Assembly (NCBI GenBank): GCA_000769715.1
Contig: JROS01000009.1
Span: forward strand, 51,420-115,419
Source: Desulfobulbus sp. Tol-SR
GTDB lineage: Bacteria > Desulfobacterota > Desulfobulbia > Desulfobulbales > Desulfocapsaceae
DNA: 64,000 nucleotides
Reading direction: 5' to 3'
Of this stretch, positions 8,603 to 17,762 are shown one piece after another (the stretch's first letter is position 1; every line of letters begins with the position of its first letter). The notes under the pieces were generated by a model that did not search any database, was not told the origin of the DNA, and saw nothing but the letters and a program-made list of their open reading frames with translations. A program made the translations under genes and the position numbers.

Positions 8603-9867
8603 CACATACCTCGGAAGACGATGCAGCAGTTGGTGCCGCCGAAACCGAACGAGTTGGACAGCACGATCTCATGGGGGTAACGACGCGCGGCATTGGGGAC
8701 GACATCGAGGTCGGCAAGGCCCGGATCGGGCCGGTGATTGACGGTCGGCAGGACGACCTGCCGGCGCATCGCCTCGATGGCGAGGGCGGCCTCGATCGCC
8801 GCCGAGGCCCCGAGGGAGTGGCCGACCTGGGATTTGTTGGCGGAAATAGGGATCCTCGGCAACCTTCGGCCGAAGACCGTGCGCAGGCAGTCGGCCTCGA
8901 CCCCGTCCCCGGTCGGGGTCGAGGTGCCGTGGGCATTGACGGCATCGACATCCTCGACGGCGAGGGCGGCGTCGTCGATGGCATCGCGCATCGCCCGGAC
9001 GACGGTGGCCGGATTGGGGCGGGTGAAATGGTGGGCGTCGGAGTTCCAGCCGATCCCCAGCACCTCGGCCCGGGGGGCCAGGCCATGGGCCTGGACCGCC
9101 TCCTCCGCCGCCAGCACCAGGATTCCCGCCCCTTCGGCGAGGACGAAGCCCTTGCGGTCGACACTGAACGGGCGGGAGGCCTGGGCGGGATCCTCGTGCG
9201 CCCGGTCCTTCGGCCCGACATTGATCGTGGCCAGCATGTTGGCAAAACCGAGGATGATCTCGGGCACCAGGCAGGTCTCGACCCCGCCGACCAGGGCGAA
9301 GTCGCAGTCGCCGTCGCGGATCATCCGGGCGCCGATGGCGATGGCGTGGTTGCCCGAGGCGCAGGCCCCCTGGGGCGAGAAGATCGGCCCGGTGAAGCCC
9401 AGCAGCATCCCGGCCTTGCCGGCCGGGAGATTGGCGCAGAGATTGGGCAGGAGGTAGGGGCTGACCTTGAGCGGTCCCAGCCGGGTATGGTTGCCCATGG
9501 CGATGCGGAAGGAATCGGTGCCGTTGAGGGCGGACCCGATCAGGCAGGCGGTCCTCGGCCCGGTGGCCGTATCCATCTCGAGGCCGGCATCGGCCAGTGC
9601 CTGGCGGCAGGTCTCCATGGTCAGAAAGACGAAACCGGCGTTCCACAGCGAGGCTTCCTTGCGGCTGACATAGCCGAAGGCCGCCGGATCCCAGTCGGGG
9701 ATCTCGCCCACCACGTTGCTGCGGCTCTCGACCGCGCACCGGCTCAGGCGGCGGAACCCGGCCCGGCCGGCGACGGCCGCCTCCCAGGTCCGGCCGAAGG
9801 TGTTGCCAAGGGCGGTGGCGGCGGCGTAGCCGATAACCTGGACCCGGCGGTTGAGTGGTGCCTTCAT
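8602..9867 (-). CDS. beta-ketoacyl-ACP synthase (FabF-like), copy 1
   Basis: 421-aa thiolase-fold condensing enzyme with a complete Cys-His-His triad: Cys169 in GACASGNH, His313 in NAHGTSTPTGD and His350 in NKSQVGH. It should catalyse decarboxylative condensation of malonyl-ACP with an acyl primer. The ATG at 9867 follows GGAGACG; the frame upstream of it is only the shadow of the neighbouring ketosynthase. It is one of four active ketosynthases in the cluster and lies next to a second one that is clearly divergent in sequence, so the two probably act at different steps or as a heterodimer. Confidence 0.92.
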   Translation of the reverse strand: MKAPLNRRVQVIGYAAATALGNTFGRTWEAAVAGRAGFRRLSRCAVESRSNVVGEIPDWDPAAFGYVSRKEASLWNAGFVFLTMETCRQALADAGLEMDTATGPRTACLIGSALNGTDSFRIAMGNHTRLGPLKVSPYLLPNLCANLPAGKAGMLLGFTGPIFSPQGACASGNHAIAIGARMIRDGDCDFALVGGVETCLVPEIILGFANMLATINVGPKDRAHEDPAQASRPFSVDRKGFVLAEGAGILVLAAEEAVQAHGLAPRAEVLGIGWNSDAHHFTRPNPATVVRAMRDAIDDAALAVEDVDAVNAHGTSTPTGDGVEADCLRTVFGRRLPRIPISANKSQVGHSLGASAAIEAALAIEAMRRQVVLPTVNHRPDPGLADLDVVPNAARRYPHEIVLSNSFGFGGTNCCIVFRGM

Positions 9868-9896
9868 CGTCTCCGTCCTTATCCTTCCGCCTGCGC

Positions 9897-11147
9897 TCAG
9901 CCGATCCGCCTGAACACCGCGCAGGCGTTGCAGCCGCCGAAGCCGAAGGCGTTTTTCAGTACATGCTCCTGGACCACCGCCCTGGCCCCCTCGGCGACGC
10001 AGTCGATCGCCATCTCCGGGTCCGGCCGGTGATTGATGGTCGGCAGCACCACCCCCTCCTCCATCCCCCGCAGGGCGAGGATGGTCTCGATCGCGCTCGA
10101 TGCCCCCATCGCATGGCCGATCTGCGACTTGTTGGCGCTGACCGGCGGCAGGGCGCCGGCAAAGACCTGGGTGAGGGCGTCGTATTCGACCTGGTCGCCG
10201 ACCCGGGTGGAGGTGGCGTGGGCGTTGACGGCGGCGATGTCCGCCGGCTGCAGCCCGGCATCCTGGAGGGCGTCGACCATGCACTGGCGGATGGTGTCGA
10301 CGTAGGGGACGACGAAGTGATGGGCGTCGCTGGTCATCCCCCAGCCGGCCAGTTCGATGACGAACCGCAGGCCGTGGGCCATAGCGAATTCCCGGCTGGC
10401 GAGGATGATCGACCCCGCCCCCTCCGAGATGACGAAACCGCGCCGGTCCAGGGAAAAGGGCCGGCTCGCCTTCTCCGGCGGCTGCTCCTCCTCGCCCTGT
10501 CTGGGGTTGAAGACGCCGTTCATGGTATGGAAGCCGGCGACGATCGGCTCGACCAGGGCGCAGTCGACCGCCCCGCAGATGACCACATCGGCCCGGTTCA
10601 GGGCCAGCAGCATGGCGCCGGTGAGGATCGAGGTCAGGCCGGTGGCGCAGGCGGTGATCGTGGCGATGATCGGTCCCCGGGCCCCGGTCTGCATCGCGAT
10701 CTTGCCGCCGATCATGTTGATGCAGGAATTGGGATTGGCGTAAGGGTGGGGGAGGCGGTTCTCTCCCTGCAGTCGCCGGTCGGCGGTCAGTACGGCGTCG
10801 ATGCCGCCGACGGCCGAACTGTAGGTGACCGCCACCCGGGGAGCGATGGCCGGGGTGATCTCGATGCCGCTCCGCCCCAGGGCCCGGGCCGCCGACAGCA
10901 TGCCGTACCTGAACACCGGCGAGTGCCACGCCGCCTGGTGCCGGGCGGTCAGGAAGGGGTAGGGTTCATGGTCGATATCCGGCATCTGGCCGGCGATGCG
11001 CACCGGGAAATCGTCTTTGAGCGGGAAGCGGGTCAACGGGCCGATGCCGCTCTTGCCGGCCACGGCCTGCCGCCACTGCCCATCGAGATCGCTGCCGAGC
11101 GGCGAGATCGCGTCGTAGCCGACGATGACTGCCCTTTTCGCTTTCAT
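9897..11147 (-). CDS. beta-ketoacyl-ACP synthase (FabF-like), copy 2
   Basis: 416-aa condensing enzyme with an intact triad: Cys167 in TITACATG, His310 in NAHATST and His345 in NKSQIGH. The C-terminal FGFGGCNAC loop is typical of FabF-type enzymes. It differs clearly from its downstream neighbour, for example around the active-site cysteine. The start ATG at 11147 has only a weak G-rich ribosome site, and the gene lies 29 bases upstream of copy 1. Substrate chain length cannot be predicted from sequence alone. Confidence 0.92.
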   Translation of the reverse strand: MKAKRAVIVGYDAISPLGSDLDGQWRQAVAGKSGIGPLTRFPLKDDFPVRIAGQMPDIDHEPYPFLTARHQAAWHSPVFRYGMLSAARALGRSGIEITPAIAPRVAVTYSSAVGGIDAVLTADRRLQGENRLPHPYANPNSCINMIGGKIAMQTGARGPIIATITACATGLTSILTGAMLLALNRADVVICGAVDCALVEPIVAGFHTMNGVFNPRQGEEEQPPEKASRPFSLDRRGFVISEGAGSIILASREFAMAHGLRFVIELAGWGMTSDAHHFVVPYVDTIRQCMVDALQDAGLQPADIAAVNAHATSTRVGDQVEYDALTQVFAGALPPVSANKSQIGHAMGASSAIETILALRGMEEGVVLPTINHRPDPEMAIDCVAEGARAVVQEHVLKNAFGFGGCNACAVFRRIG

Positions 11148-11162
11148 AACGCGCCCCCGACT

Positions 11163-12161
11163 CTACCAGGGGATGAAGCGGTACAGCTTGGCGAACATCT
11201 CGTAGACCTCGACCCAGTTCTGGAGGTCGACGGTGGAGTTCATGTGCGCCCGCTTGTTGACCATGACCCAGCTCATGTGGGCGGCACCGTCCTTGCAGGT
11301 GGAGCAGGCCCGCGTTTCCGAGGTGCAGCAGCGGTGCATGGTCTTCAGATCGGAGGCCCAGCGGATGAAATTGGTCAGCCGCCGGGGCCGGGATTCACGC
11401 CGGTCAAGGGCAGAGGTGACCGACGGGCATTCCATCCAGCCGAACTTCCGTCCGCCCATCTCGCCGGTGGTGATGATCCGGTGATAATATTTCGAGGAGA
11501 TCATCGTCTCCGGATAGCAGTCGAGCATCGCGTCCATCTCCTCGCGGACGGCCGCCAGTTCCTCCGGCCGCCAGGAGAAGCCGTCGACCCCTTCGTCGTT
11601 GGAGAGCAACTGGACGTGGACCTTGAGGCCGACGTCTTTGATCTTGCGGATGATCGTCTCGGTCTTGCCCAGCTGTTTCGGGGTGATGGTGTAGAGGTAG
11701 TAGGCGTTCGGATCGCCGGCGTAATTGGCGCTCGAGATCCGGAAGGTATCCTTGCCCCGGAGGATCTTCTCGTCCTCGGCGTCCCCCCACAGGGAGATGC
11801 CGACCATCAGATCGGGGAAACGCTCCCGCGGCACCTTGATCTGGCCGTTGGTGGCGCAGAAGGTCGGGAGGCGGCGGTAAAACGCCTCGATCCGGTCGAG
11901 GCAGAGGGTGGGTTCGCCGCCGATCAGGATGGCGAGGTTGACCCCGCGCGCCATCTCGCTTTCGACGAAGGCGTGCCAGCGAGTGATGTCCTTTTCCTCC
12001 GCGGCGGCCTGGTGCTCGCCGGAGGAGAAGAAGAAGCAGCCCTTGCAGCGCAGGTTGCAGCGATCGGTGACATCGTAGATGGAACTGCGGATATTGAGCT
12101 TCGATATCCGCTTGTATCGTTCATACCAGTGGTCATCGAGAAGAGAACTGACTGTTTTCAT
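11163..12161 (-). CDS. radical SAM enzyme, tandem paralogue A
   Basis: 332-aa radical SAM protein with CNLRCKGC (Cys35, Cys39, Cys42) for the [4Fe-4S]-SAM cluster and the SAM-contacting IGGEPT motif. More cysteines cluster near the C-terminus (MHRCCTSETRACSTC), which could bind an auxiliary cluster. It has no B12 domain. It is clearly paralogous to the next upstream gene (shared pattern around the cluster motif and SLWGD/SVWGN), so a tandem duplication is likely. The reaction is unknown; the context implies radical chemistry on an ACP-bound or lipid substrate. The ATG at 12161 lies 17 bases after the preceding stop. Confidence 0.85.
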   Translation of the reverse strand: MKTVSSLLDDHWYERYKRISKLNIRSSIYDVTDRCNLRCKGCFFFSSGEHQAAAEEKDITRWHAFVESEMARGVNLAILIGGEPTLCLDRIEAFYRRLPTFCATNGQIKVPRERFPDLMVGISLWGDAEDEKILRGKDTFRISSANYAGDPNAYYLYTITPKQLGKTETIIRKIKDVGLKVHVQLLSNDEGVDGFSWRPEELAAVREEMDAMLDCYPETMISSKYYHRIITTGEMGGRKFGWMECPSVTSALDRRESRPRRLTNFIRWASDLKTMHRCCTSETRACSTCKDGAAHMSWVMVNKRAHMNSTVDLQNWVEVYEMFAKLYRFIPW

Positions 12162-12178
12162 GGCGGTTTGGGGAGATT

Positions 12179-13243
12179 CTAATGGCTGGCCGGCGGGACG
12201 ACGGGATGATCGCAGAGATTCGGTCCTTTTGTATAGCCGTGCATCCATACGGCGAGATAGGTATCGACATAGTCCAGCCAGGCGGCAAAGGTCTCCGGAT
12301 CGGTGGCGTGGCGGAACATCCTGGCAGTCACTACGGCGCTACCGGCGGCATAGTGGCGGCAATCGCGGCAGTCGGTGTCGGGTACGCAGCAGGCGGCGGC
12401 GCGATCCCACTGCAGGTCGGTGCGATACTGGCGGAACGATCGGCCGAGGCCGATGGCGGTCGACGGGTTCCGCCGGGGATACGGGCAGGAGAACAGGTCG
12501 TGCAGGCCCAGGGCATGGGTATGGGCGACGATGTTGTAGGCCGAGAAGAGGACGGTCCGGGGATGGTCGTGCAGCAACTCGGTCATCATCTCCGCGGTCC
12601 TGGCGAGGGACGCCGGACTGTGGCGCAGCGGCCCGGTGTAGCCGATCGGGGCCGAGAACATGTTGAAGGTGATCTGCTGGCCGTTGGCCGCCAGCAGTGC
12701 CGTCACCTCTTTCGCCTCGTCGATGTTGTGCGGAGTGAAGGTGTAGACGAAGACGGCCCGGGGATCGTCACGGTAATTGGCCATCTGCCGGACGAGCAGG
12801 TTGTCGGCCTTTCTGATCTCACTGCTGGTCCGGTCGTTGCCCCAGACCGAGATGTGGATGCGGTAGTCGATATCACGGGGCAGGGCTTTGAGGCCGTTGG
12901 TGGCGATCGCCCCGCAGGGGATGATCTCGGCGCAGATGCGGCACAGCTGCGGCACCAGCGAGGGTTCGGCCCCGGCGAGGACGGCGAAGGTGATACCCCG
13001 CTCCCGCTCCGCCTGCATCAGGGACCGCCACACCGATTCATCCGGGTGCTCCTCGGCGAACTGCTTCGCCCCGGTGAAATAATAGCATCCCTCGCAGCGG
13101 ATGTTACAGCGGTTGGTCATGTCATAGGTCGATTCCCGCAGGAAGAAATAGCGGCGGACCTTCTCCCACCGCTCCCGAATCGCCGGGATGGCGGTGATCT
13201 CCGCGAAGCTGCAGGTCTTGCCATGGGGCGTCGGGGCGGCCAT
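12179..13243 (-). CDS. radical SAM enzyme, tandem paralogue B
   Basis: 354-aa paralogue of the neighbouring radical SAM protein. It has CNIRCEGC (Cys46, Cys50, Cys53), but the usual GGE motif reads AGAEPS, a change in the loop that contacts the SAM amino group. C-terminal cysteines (AACCVPDTDCRDC) again suggest an auxiliary Fe-S site. The ATG at 13243 starts one base after the ACP stop (TAATATG), so it is coupled to the carrier protein. One possibility is that A and B form a heteromer in which B is catalytically altered; that is inference. Confidence 0.83.
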   Translation of the reverse strand: MAAPTPHGKTCSFAEITAIPAIRERWEKVRRYFFLRESTYDMTNRCNIRCEGCYYFTGAKQFAEEHPDESVWRSLMQAERERGITFAVLAGAEPSLVPQLCRICAEIIPCGAIATNGLKALPRDIDYRIHISVWGNDRTSSEIRKADNLLVRQMANYRDDPRAVFVYTFTPHNIDEAKEVTALLAANGQQITFNMFSAPIGYTGPLRHSPASLARTAEMMTELLHDHPRTVLFSAYNIVAHTHALGLHDLFSCPYPRRNPSTAIGLGRSFRQYRTDLQWDRAAACCVPDTDCRDCRHYAAGSAVVTARMFRHATDPETFAAWLDYVDTYLAVWMHGYTKGPNLCDHPVVPPASH

Positions 13244-13244
13244 A

Positions 13245-13511
13245 TTATTCGCCGCCGCTCCGTTTGTCGGCGACATATTCGGCGATGATGCGGATCGTGG
13301 TCAGTTTGGGGTAGTCGTCTTCGTCGATCCGGATGCCGAACTCGTCGCGGATGACCAGGGCGATGGTCGCCAGATCCATGCTGTCGATACCCACCTCGTC
13401 GACCAGGTCGAGATCGGGATCGAAGGTTGCAGGGCTCACGTCCTCGAGTTTCAACTCATCGATGATGATCTCGGCGATGCGGGTGATGGTCTGGTTGATA
13501 TCAGCACTCAT
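13245..13511 (-). CDS. acyl carrier protein 1
   Basis: 88-aa acidic acyl carrier protein. Ser44 in VGIDSMDLATI is the expected 4'-phosphopantetheine attachment site. It is directly coupled to the radical SAM paralogue pair, which suggests that those enzymes act on chains carried by this ACP. It is one of three carrier proteins in the cluster; the others are at 17496 and 26488 and have different recognition helices (DSMDLATI, DSIDVLEM, DSIDAIEL). Confidence 0.92.
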   Translation of the reverse strand: MSADINQTITRIAEIIIDELKLEDVSPATFDPDLDLVDEVGIDSMDLATIALVIRDEFGIRIDEDDYPKLTTIRIIAEYVADKRSGGE

Positions 13512-13524
13512 GGTTATTCTGGGC

Positions 13525-13938
13525 TTATCGTTTATCGGCCAGCGACATCATGCCGGAGCAGACGTCCTGATTGTCCTGGGTTATCCTGAAGCTGTACCGG
13601 TTGTCGTCGCCGGCAGTCGCGACATGGATCTGCATCGGTTCGCCGGGCCGTACCAGCTTCTTGAACTTGACCCGGTTCAGGCTGTGAATGTACAGCGACT
13701 CCTGTCTTGAGAAGGCGACAACTCCGGCCACCATATGTAGTTGGGCAATGCCGGGCAGTATGGGGTTGCCGGGGAAATGGCCGGCAAACCATGGCGAGTT
13801 GTCGGCGACGGTGACGCGGGCCACTATCGCATCCTTGTCGATCTTCTCTAGGGCGAGTAACGAATACCACATTTTACAGTTGCGTGTCCACGGGTAATAT
13901 TGAGAAACCAAATCAGAACAGTCTGTTGGTCCAGTCAT
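13525..13938 (-). CDS. FabZ/FabA-like beta-hydroxyacyl-ACP dehydratase (ApeI-like)
   Basis: Hotdog dehydratase of 137 aa (115 aa if the ATG at 13872 is used, which is more family-like at MWYSLLALEKI). The motif WFAGHFPGNPILPGIAQ carries the catalytic His and the Pro-Gly turn of FabZ/FabA. It dehydrates beta-hydroxyacyl-ACP to enoyl-ACP. Neither start has a clear ribosome site. It sits 13 bases upstream of ACP1. With the PKS-type DH and the ApeP-like protein it gives the cluster three different dehydratase-type proteins, as expected for a polyene-forming assembly line with no enoyl reductase. Confidence 0.8.
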   Translation of the reverse strand: MTGPTDCSDLVSQYYPWTRNCKMWYSLLALEKIDKDAIVARVTVADNSPWFAGHFPGNPILPGIAQLHMVAGVVAFSRQESLYIHSLNRVKFKKLVRPGEPMQIHVATAGDDNRYSFRITQDNQDVCSGMMSLADKR

Positions 13939-13999
13939 CGTCGAGCATTACACGACATGGCTGCGACGATTGCGGCATTGGCGCGGCGACCGGTGATCG

Positions 14000-15346
14000 T
14001 CACCGGGCGAGGTATTCCCACAGGGGGCCGGTGAATCCTCGTCGATGCATGGTGCGGACGGTGGCCGCGACCCTGCTCCCTCCCGAGCCGATCACCCAGT
14101 TGGCACGCGTCCGCGCCCGGTCTTCGACCATCGATTCAATGGTGGCACGGTCGATAGTGTCGGGATCGTAGAACACCGGCTCAAGCATGTTGCGACTGCC
14201 GTCGAGCTTGCCCTCGGCGAGGGCCAGGTCGAAAAGTTCGGTGCCGGGATAGATCCTGATGCCGATGAAAAAAAAGAAGACGCTCCGGTCAAGCCGCTCG
14301 ATCCCGTCCAGGGTCTCGGCCACCGTTGCCGCCGACTCGCCCGGTCCGCCGAGGAGAAGGTAATGGCAGACATGGAGACCGGCCGAGCGGGCCAGCCGAT
14401 GGGCGGCAAGGATGTCTTCGACCTGAAAGGGCTTGCGGTAGGCCTTGAGCGTTGCCGCGGCCAGAGATTCGGTACCGAACTCGACATGGCGGCAGCCGGC
14501 GGCGGCCATGGCGGCAAAATAGTCTGACGGCAGCCTGGTCGGGGCAAAGAAGGCCCCCCAGGGGATGGCGAGCCCGGCATGGCGCAGGGCTGCGGCCACG
14601 GCCATGCTATGGTCGATATCCGAGTTGAAGGCGGAATCGGTGATAAAGAGATACTTCGCTCCAGCCGCCTGCAGTTGCAGGGCCGTGGCGGCGACCTCCT
14701 GCGGCTCCGTCAGGCGGTGGCCCCTGCCTTCGATACGGGGATAGGAGCAGTAGATGCAGTTGAACGAACAGCCGCGCTTGGTCTGGAGGTTGAGCATCCC
14801 CCCCTGCTCCACGTAATAGCGGATATGGGCGGCATCCGGCTGGAATCGGCGGACCTGGGCGCCCGGCCAGGGCGAAGGGAGGGCGGACGATCCCCCGGCG
14901 GCGATGACCCCGTGGATGGCGGCGGGGTTGCGGTCGTGACGCAGGGCCTCGATCAGCTGGGCCAGGCGTTCGCCTTCGCCGACGATGCCGTAATCCGCTT
15001 CCAGCATTGCCAGCACCTGGTCGGGCATGATGGTGAAACCGCTGCCGCCGCAGACGATGACCGCCGGCGACCGCTGCCGCAGCCAGGCCACCAGTTGCCG
15101 ATATTCGGCGAGGAAGGACAGCGGGTCGGCCCCTTCGGTATTGTCGATGTTGCGGATGGAAAGGCCGATGACCTCGGGCGCGAAGTCGTCGATGAGGGCG
15201 GACAGGCCATCCCGGCTCAGGGTCTGCATATCGGCGATCCGCACCTGGTGTTCGGCGGCGATGGCCCCGGCGACATAATCGAGGCCGATGGGATAGACCG
15301 GATACGGCACCGTCAGGGTGTTCGGTGAGATGAGCAGGACGTTCAT
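14000..15346 (-). CDS. B12-binding-type radical SAM protein 1
   Basis: 448-aa class B-type radical SAM protein. Residues 1-~140 form a Rossmann-like cobalamin-binding domain and the radical SAM core follows with CSFNCIYC (Cys193, Cys197, Cys200). Such enzymes methylate unactivated carbons or carry out cyclisations and other rearrangements with methylcobalamin and SAM; HpnP-like lipid methylases are relatives. The ATG overlaps the stop of the KS-CLF gene (ATGA). The position among chain-building genes suggests a lipid or polyene substrate. Which carbon is modified cannot be told. Confidence 0.87.
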   Translation of the reverse strand: MNVLLISPNTLTVPYPVYPIGLDYVAGAIAAEHQVRIADMQTLSRDGLSALIDDFAPEVIGLSIRNIDNTEGADPLSFLAEYRQLVAWLRQRSPAVIVCGGSGFTIMPDQVLAMLEADYGIVGEGERLAQLIEALRHDRNPAAIHGVIAAGGSSALPSPWPGAQVRRFQPDAAHIRYYVEQGGMLNLQTKRGCSFNCIYCSYPRIEGRGHRLTEPQEVAATALQLQAAGAKYLFITDSAFNSDIDHSMAVAAALRHAGLAIPWGAFFAPTRLPSDYFAAMAAAGCRHVEFGTESLAAATLKAYRKPFQVEDILAAHRLARSAGLHVCHYLLLGGPGESAATVAETLDGIERLDRSVFFFFIGIRIYPGTELFDLALAEGKLDGSRNMLEPVFYDPDTIDRATIESMVEDRARTRANWVIGSGGSRVAATVRTMHRRGFTGPLWEYLAR

Positions 15347-17499
15347 GGCCGGATGCACTCGATGGCGGTGAGGAAACGGCCGGTACCGAGGACCACGATC
15401 CTGCTGCCCGGCCCGAGCGGGATGTCGCTGCCGCCGACCACGGCCCCCGGCAGTATGCCCCGGCCCAAACAGATCGTTGCCAGGGCCGTCGCCACGGCCG
15501 AGGCCGAAGCGAACTGGCCGAGCAGCGGCCGATACTCGCAGACCGGCAGCTGCCGGTCGCAGCGATCGATGAAACATGCCAGTTGCCGTCGGCCCCGCGC
15601 GGTCTCGGCGGCCGGGATGCCGACCAGGACGGCGGCGCAGTCGTGATCCGGTCCGGCGAGGGCCTGGACCAGCTGGTCGACAGTTGCGTCTCCCTCGTCC
15701 TGTTGATAGAAGGCCAGGCGGATCAGAGCATGGGCCTGGACGGGATCGCGGTTGACGAACAACGCCCCGCCGCCGTCGGCCAGCGAGTTGCCGGCGGCAA
15801 CGGAAGGATCGAGAAGGGGCGACAGCGGATCGTGTCCTTCGTCAACACCCAACAGCAGGGCGGACTGGCCGCTGGCCTCGAGGAGGGAGTCGGCGGCGAG
15901 CAGGGCCTGTTCGAAGGAGTAGTCGCCGCCGCTGGCCGTGACATTGGCAGCGGTGGCGCCGAAATGGATCGCCACCTGACCGGCCGCCCCGTTGTGGACC
16001 GAGCTGATGAAGTCGGTCGGACTGGGGAACTGTTCGGCCGAGGTCTCGAGGCGGTCGAGAAAATCGCAGGTCTCGGTCAGCGCCCCCCAGCCGGTGCCCA
16101 TGAAGACCGCCGCCGGGTTGTCTTGTCCCCCGTTGTCGGCATGGGCGGCCACCGCCAGCGCCAACGCCAGGCGGGTCAGCCGCTTTGCCCGGCGCACCAG
16201 CCGCGGCGGCAGGTGGCCGGCGATGGCCTCGGCGGTCATCATCCCGGCCACGGGCCGTCCCTCGGCCAGCAGGGCCATGGTTTCCCGGGTCGGACCGGCG
16301 CCGGTCAGGCAGGCGCAGCCGTGGACCGCCAACGGTGCCGTCACTGTCGGCCCGGCAGCTGCGACGCCGGCATCCTCCCGGCCAATGACCACACTGCCGT
16401 TATTGCCGCCGAAACCGAACGAGTTGGAGAGTACGGTCCGGACAGGACGATCGATGGGGGTGAGCTGCGGCATCAGGCCCAGGGCCGGGTCCGGTTGCCG
16501 GCAGCCGACGGTGCCGGGGACGAAACCGTGGCGGAGCGTCAGGATGGCGGCGACGGCCTCGATCGCTCCCGCCGCGGCCAGACTGTGGCCGGTGGCGCCC
16601 TTGATCGAGGACAGGGGCGGGGGCTGCGGAAAGAGCGCGGTCACCGCCCGGGCCTCGGCCAGGTCATTGTCGGGGGTGCCGGTACCGTGCAGATTGATGT
16701 AATCGATGGCAGCCGCCGGCAATCCGGCATCGGCCAGGGCGGCCTGCATCACCTTCACCGCCCCCCGCCCCTGCGGGTGCGGGGCGGTAGGGTGGTAGGC
16801 ATCGCACGACAGGCCGGCGCCGAGCACCACGCCGAGCGGCCGGTCCGGCCTGAGCGTCGTCAGCAGCAGCATTGCCGCGCCTTCGGCGACCGACATCCCC
16901 TGGCGGGTCGCATCCAGCGGCCTGCACCCCTGGCGGTCGACCAGTTGCAGCGAGTGGAAGCCGAAATAGGTCAGGCGGCTGAGGGAATCGACGCCGCCCA
17001 CCAGGATCCGCTTCAGCCCGCCGCGCCGCAGCATGGCGATGGCCAGGGTAATGGCCACCGCACTCGACGAACAGGCGGTGGCTATCGTCAGCGCCGGACC
17101 GCGGCAGCCGGTCAGCCCGGCAATATCCTCGGCGACGCTGGCCAGCCCGTGGTAGCGATAGGTTTGGGGGTCGGCAACCTTGTCGCGCAGCAGCCGTTCG
17201 GTCGTCAGGATGCCGCCGGTGGTGCAGCCGAGGATGATCGCCTCGGGCGGCTCCTTGGCCTCCCGCATGGCCATCCGCGCCGCCTCACGGGCCAGCAGGT
17301 GGGTCCGCGGCAGGACCGGGTCGGCGCCCAGGTCCCGGACCTGGCCGACCGGCAACGGCTCGCCCTGCAGCAGGGGGAAGGCCTCCAGCGGGGCGATGGC
17401 AGTCGTGTTGGCCCGGAGGGCCTGTGCCGTCGCCGGCATTCCCCGGCCGAGGGGACTGATGATGCCGGCGGCGGCGATATAGACCGGCGGACCGGTCAA
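15343..17499 (-). CDS. fused ketosynthase - chain-length-factor-like protein
   Basis: 718-aa fusion. Residues 1-~378 are an active ketosynthase: Cys143 in TACSSS, His271 in LHGTGTPD, His305 in ATGHSLAAAG. Residues ~390-718 match the beta-ketoacyl-synthase-like family used as a partner subunit in aryl-polyene systems; where a ketosynthase would have its cysteine it reads ASGGDYSFEQAL, so it cannot condense. In aryl-polyene clusters the KS and the inactive partner are separate proteins forming a heterodimer; here they are one chain. The start is a TTG at 17499 overlapping the ACP stop (TTGA); no nearer ATG would keep the KS N-terminus. Confidence 0.88.
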   Translation of the reverse strand: MTGPPVYIAAAGIISPLGRGMPATAQALRANTTAIAPLEAFPLLQGEPLPVGQVRDLGADPVLPRTHLLAREAARMAMREAKEPPEAIILGCTTGGILTTERLLRDKVADPQTYRYHGLASVAEDIAGLTGCRGPALTIATACSSSAVAITLAIAMLRRGGLKRILVGGVDSLSRLTYFGFHSLQLVDRQGCRPLDATRQGMSVAEGAAMLLLTTLRPDRPLGVVLGAGLSCDAYHPTAPHPQGRGAVKVMQAALADAGLPAAAIDYINLHGTGTPDNDLAEARAVTALFPQPPPLSSIKGATGHSLAAAGAIEAVAAILTLRHGFVPGTVGCRQPDPALGLMPQLTPIDRPVRTVLSNSFGFGGNNGSVVIGREDAGVAAAGPTVTAPLAVHGCACLTGAGPTRETMALLAEGRPVAGMMTAEAIAGHLPPRLVRRAKRLTRLALALAVAAHADNGGQDNPAAVFMGTGWGALTETCDFLDRLETSAEQFPSPTDFISSVHNGAAGQVAIHFGATAANVTASGGDYSFEQALLAADSLLEASGQSALLLGVDEGHDPLSPLLDPSVAAGNSLADGGGALFVNRDPVQAHALIRLAFYQQDEGDATVDQLVQALAGPDHDCAAVLVGIPAAETARGRRQLACFIDRCDRQLPVCEYRPLLGQFASASAVATALATICLGRGILPGAVVGGSDIPLGPGSRIVVLGTGRFLTAIECIRP

Positions 17500-17762
17500 G
17501 CGGCAGCCCCTGACCGTTGTGTTTGAATGTATTCGGCCAGGGAGGCGAGCGAGGCGAAGACCTTTTCGCCGACCTCCTGGTTGTTGATCGCCACGCCATA
17601 ATCCTTCTCCACCATCACCACCATTTCGAGGACATCGATGGAGTCGATGCCGAGATCCCCTCCCACCAGGCGGGCATGCTCGTCAAAATCCGCCGCGGTT
17701 ATCTCCGTCAGGTTGAGCAGGGTGATGATTTTTTCTTTCAGTTCTTCGATAAGTTCTTTCAT
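17496..17762 (-). CDS. acyl carrier protein 2
   Basis: 88-aa acyl carrier protein and first gene of the long left arm. Ser41 in LGIDSIDVLEM is the phosphopantetheine site. The ATG at 17762 was chosen over an extension to 17798 because MKELIEELKEKI is a normal ACP N-terminus; GGAG lies eleven bases upstream. Being first in the operon and coupled to the KS-CLF fusion, it is the likely main chain-elongation carrier. Confidence 0.9.
   Translation of the reverse strand: MKELIEELKEKIITLLNLTEITAADFDEHARLVGGDLGIDSIDVLEMVVMVEKDYGVAINNQEVGEKVFASLASLAEYIQTQRSGAAA

Noticed and set aside
8602..10929. 775-codon version of ketosynthase copy 1
   Set aside because: Codons before 9867 are the out-of-frame shadow of ketosynthase copy 2; the ATG at 9867 with GGAG is the true start.
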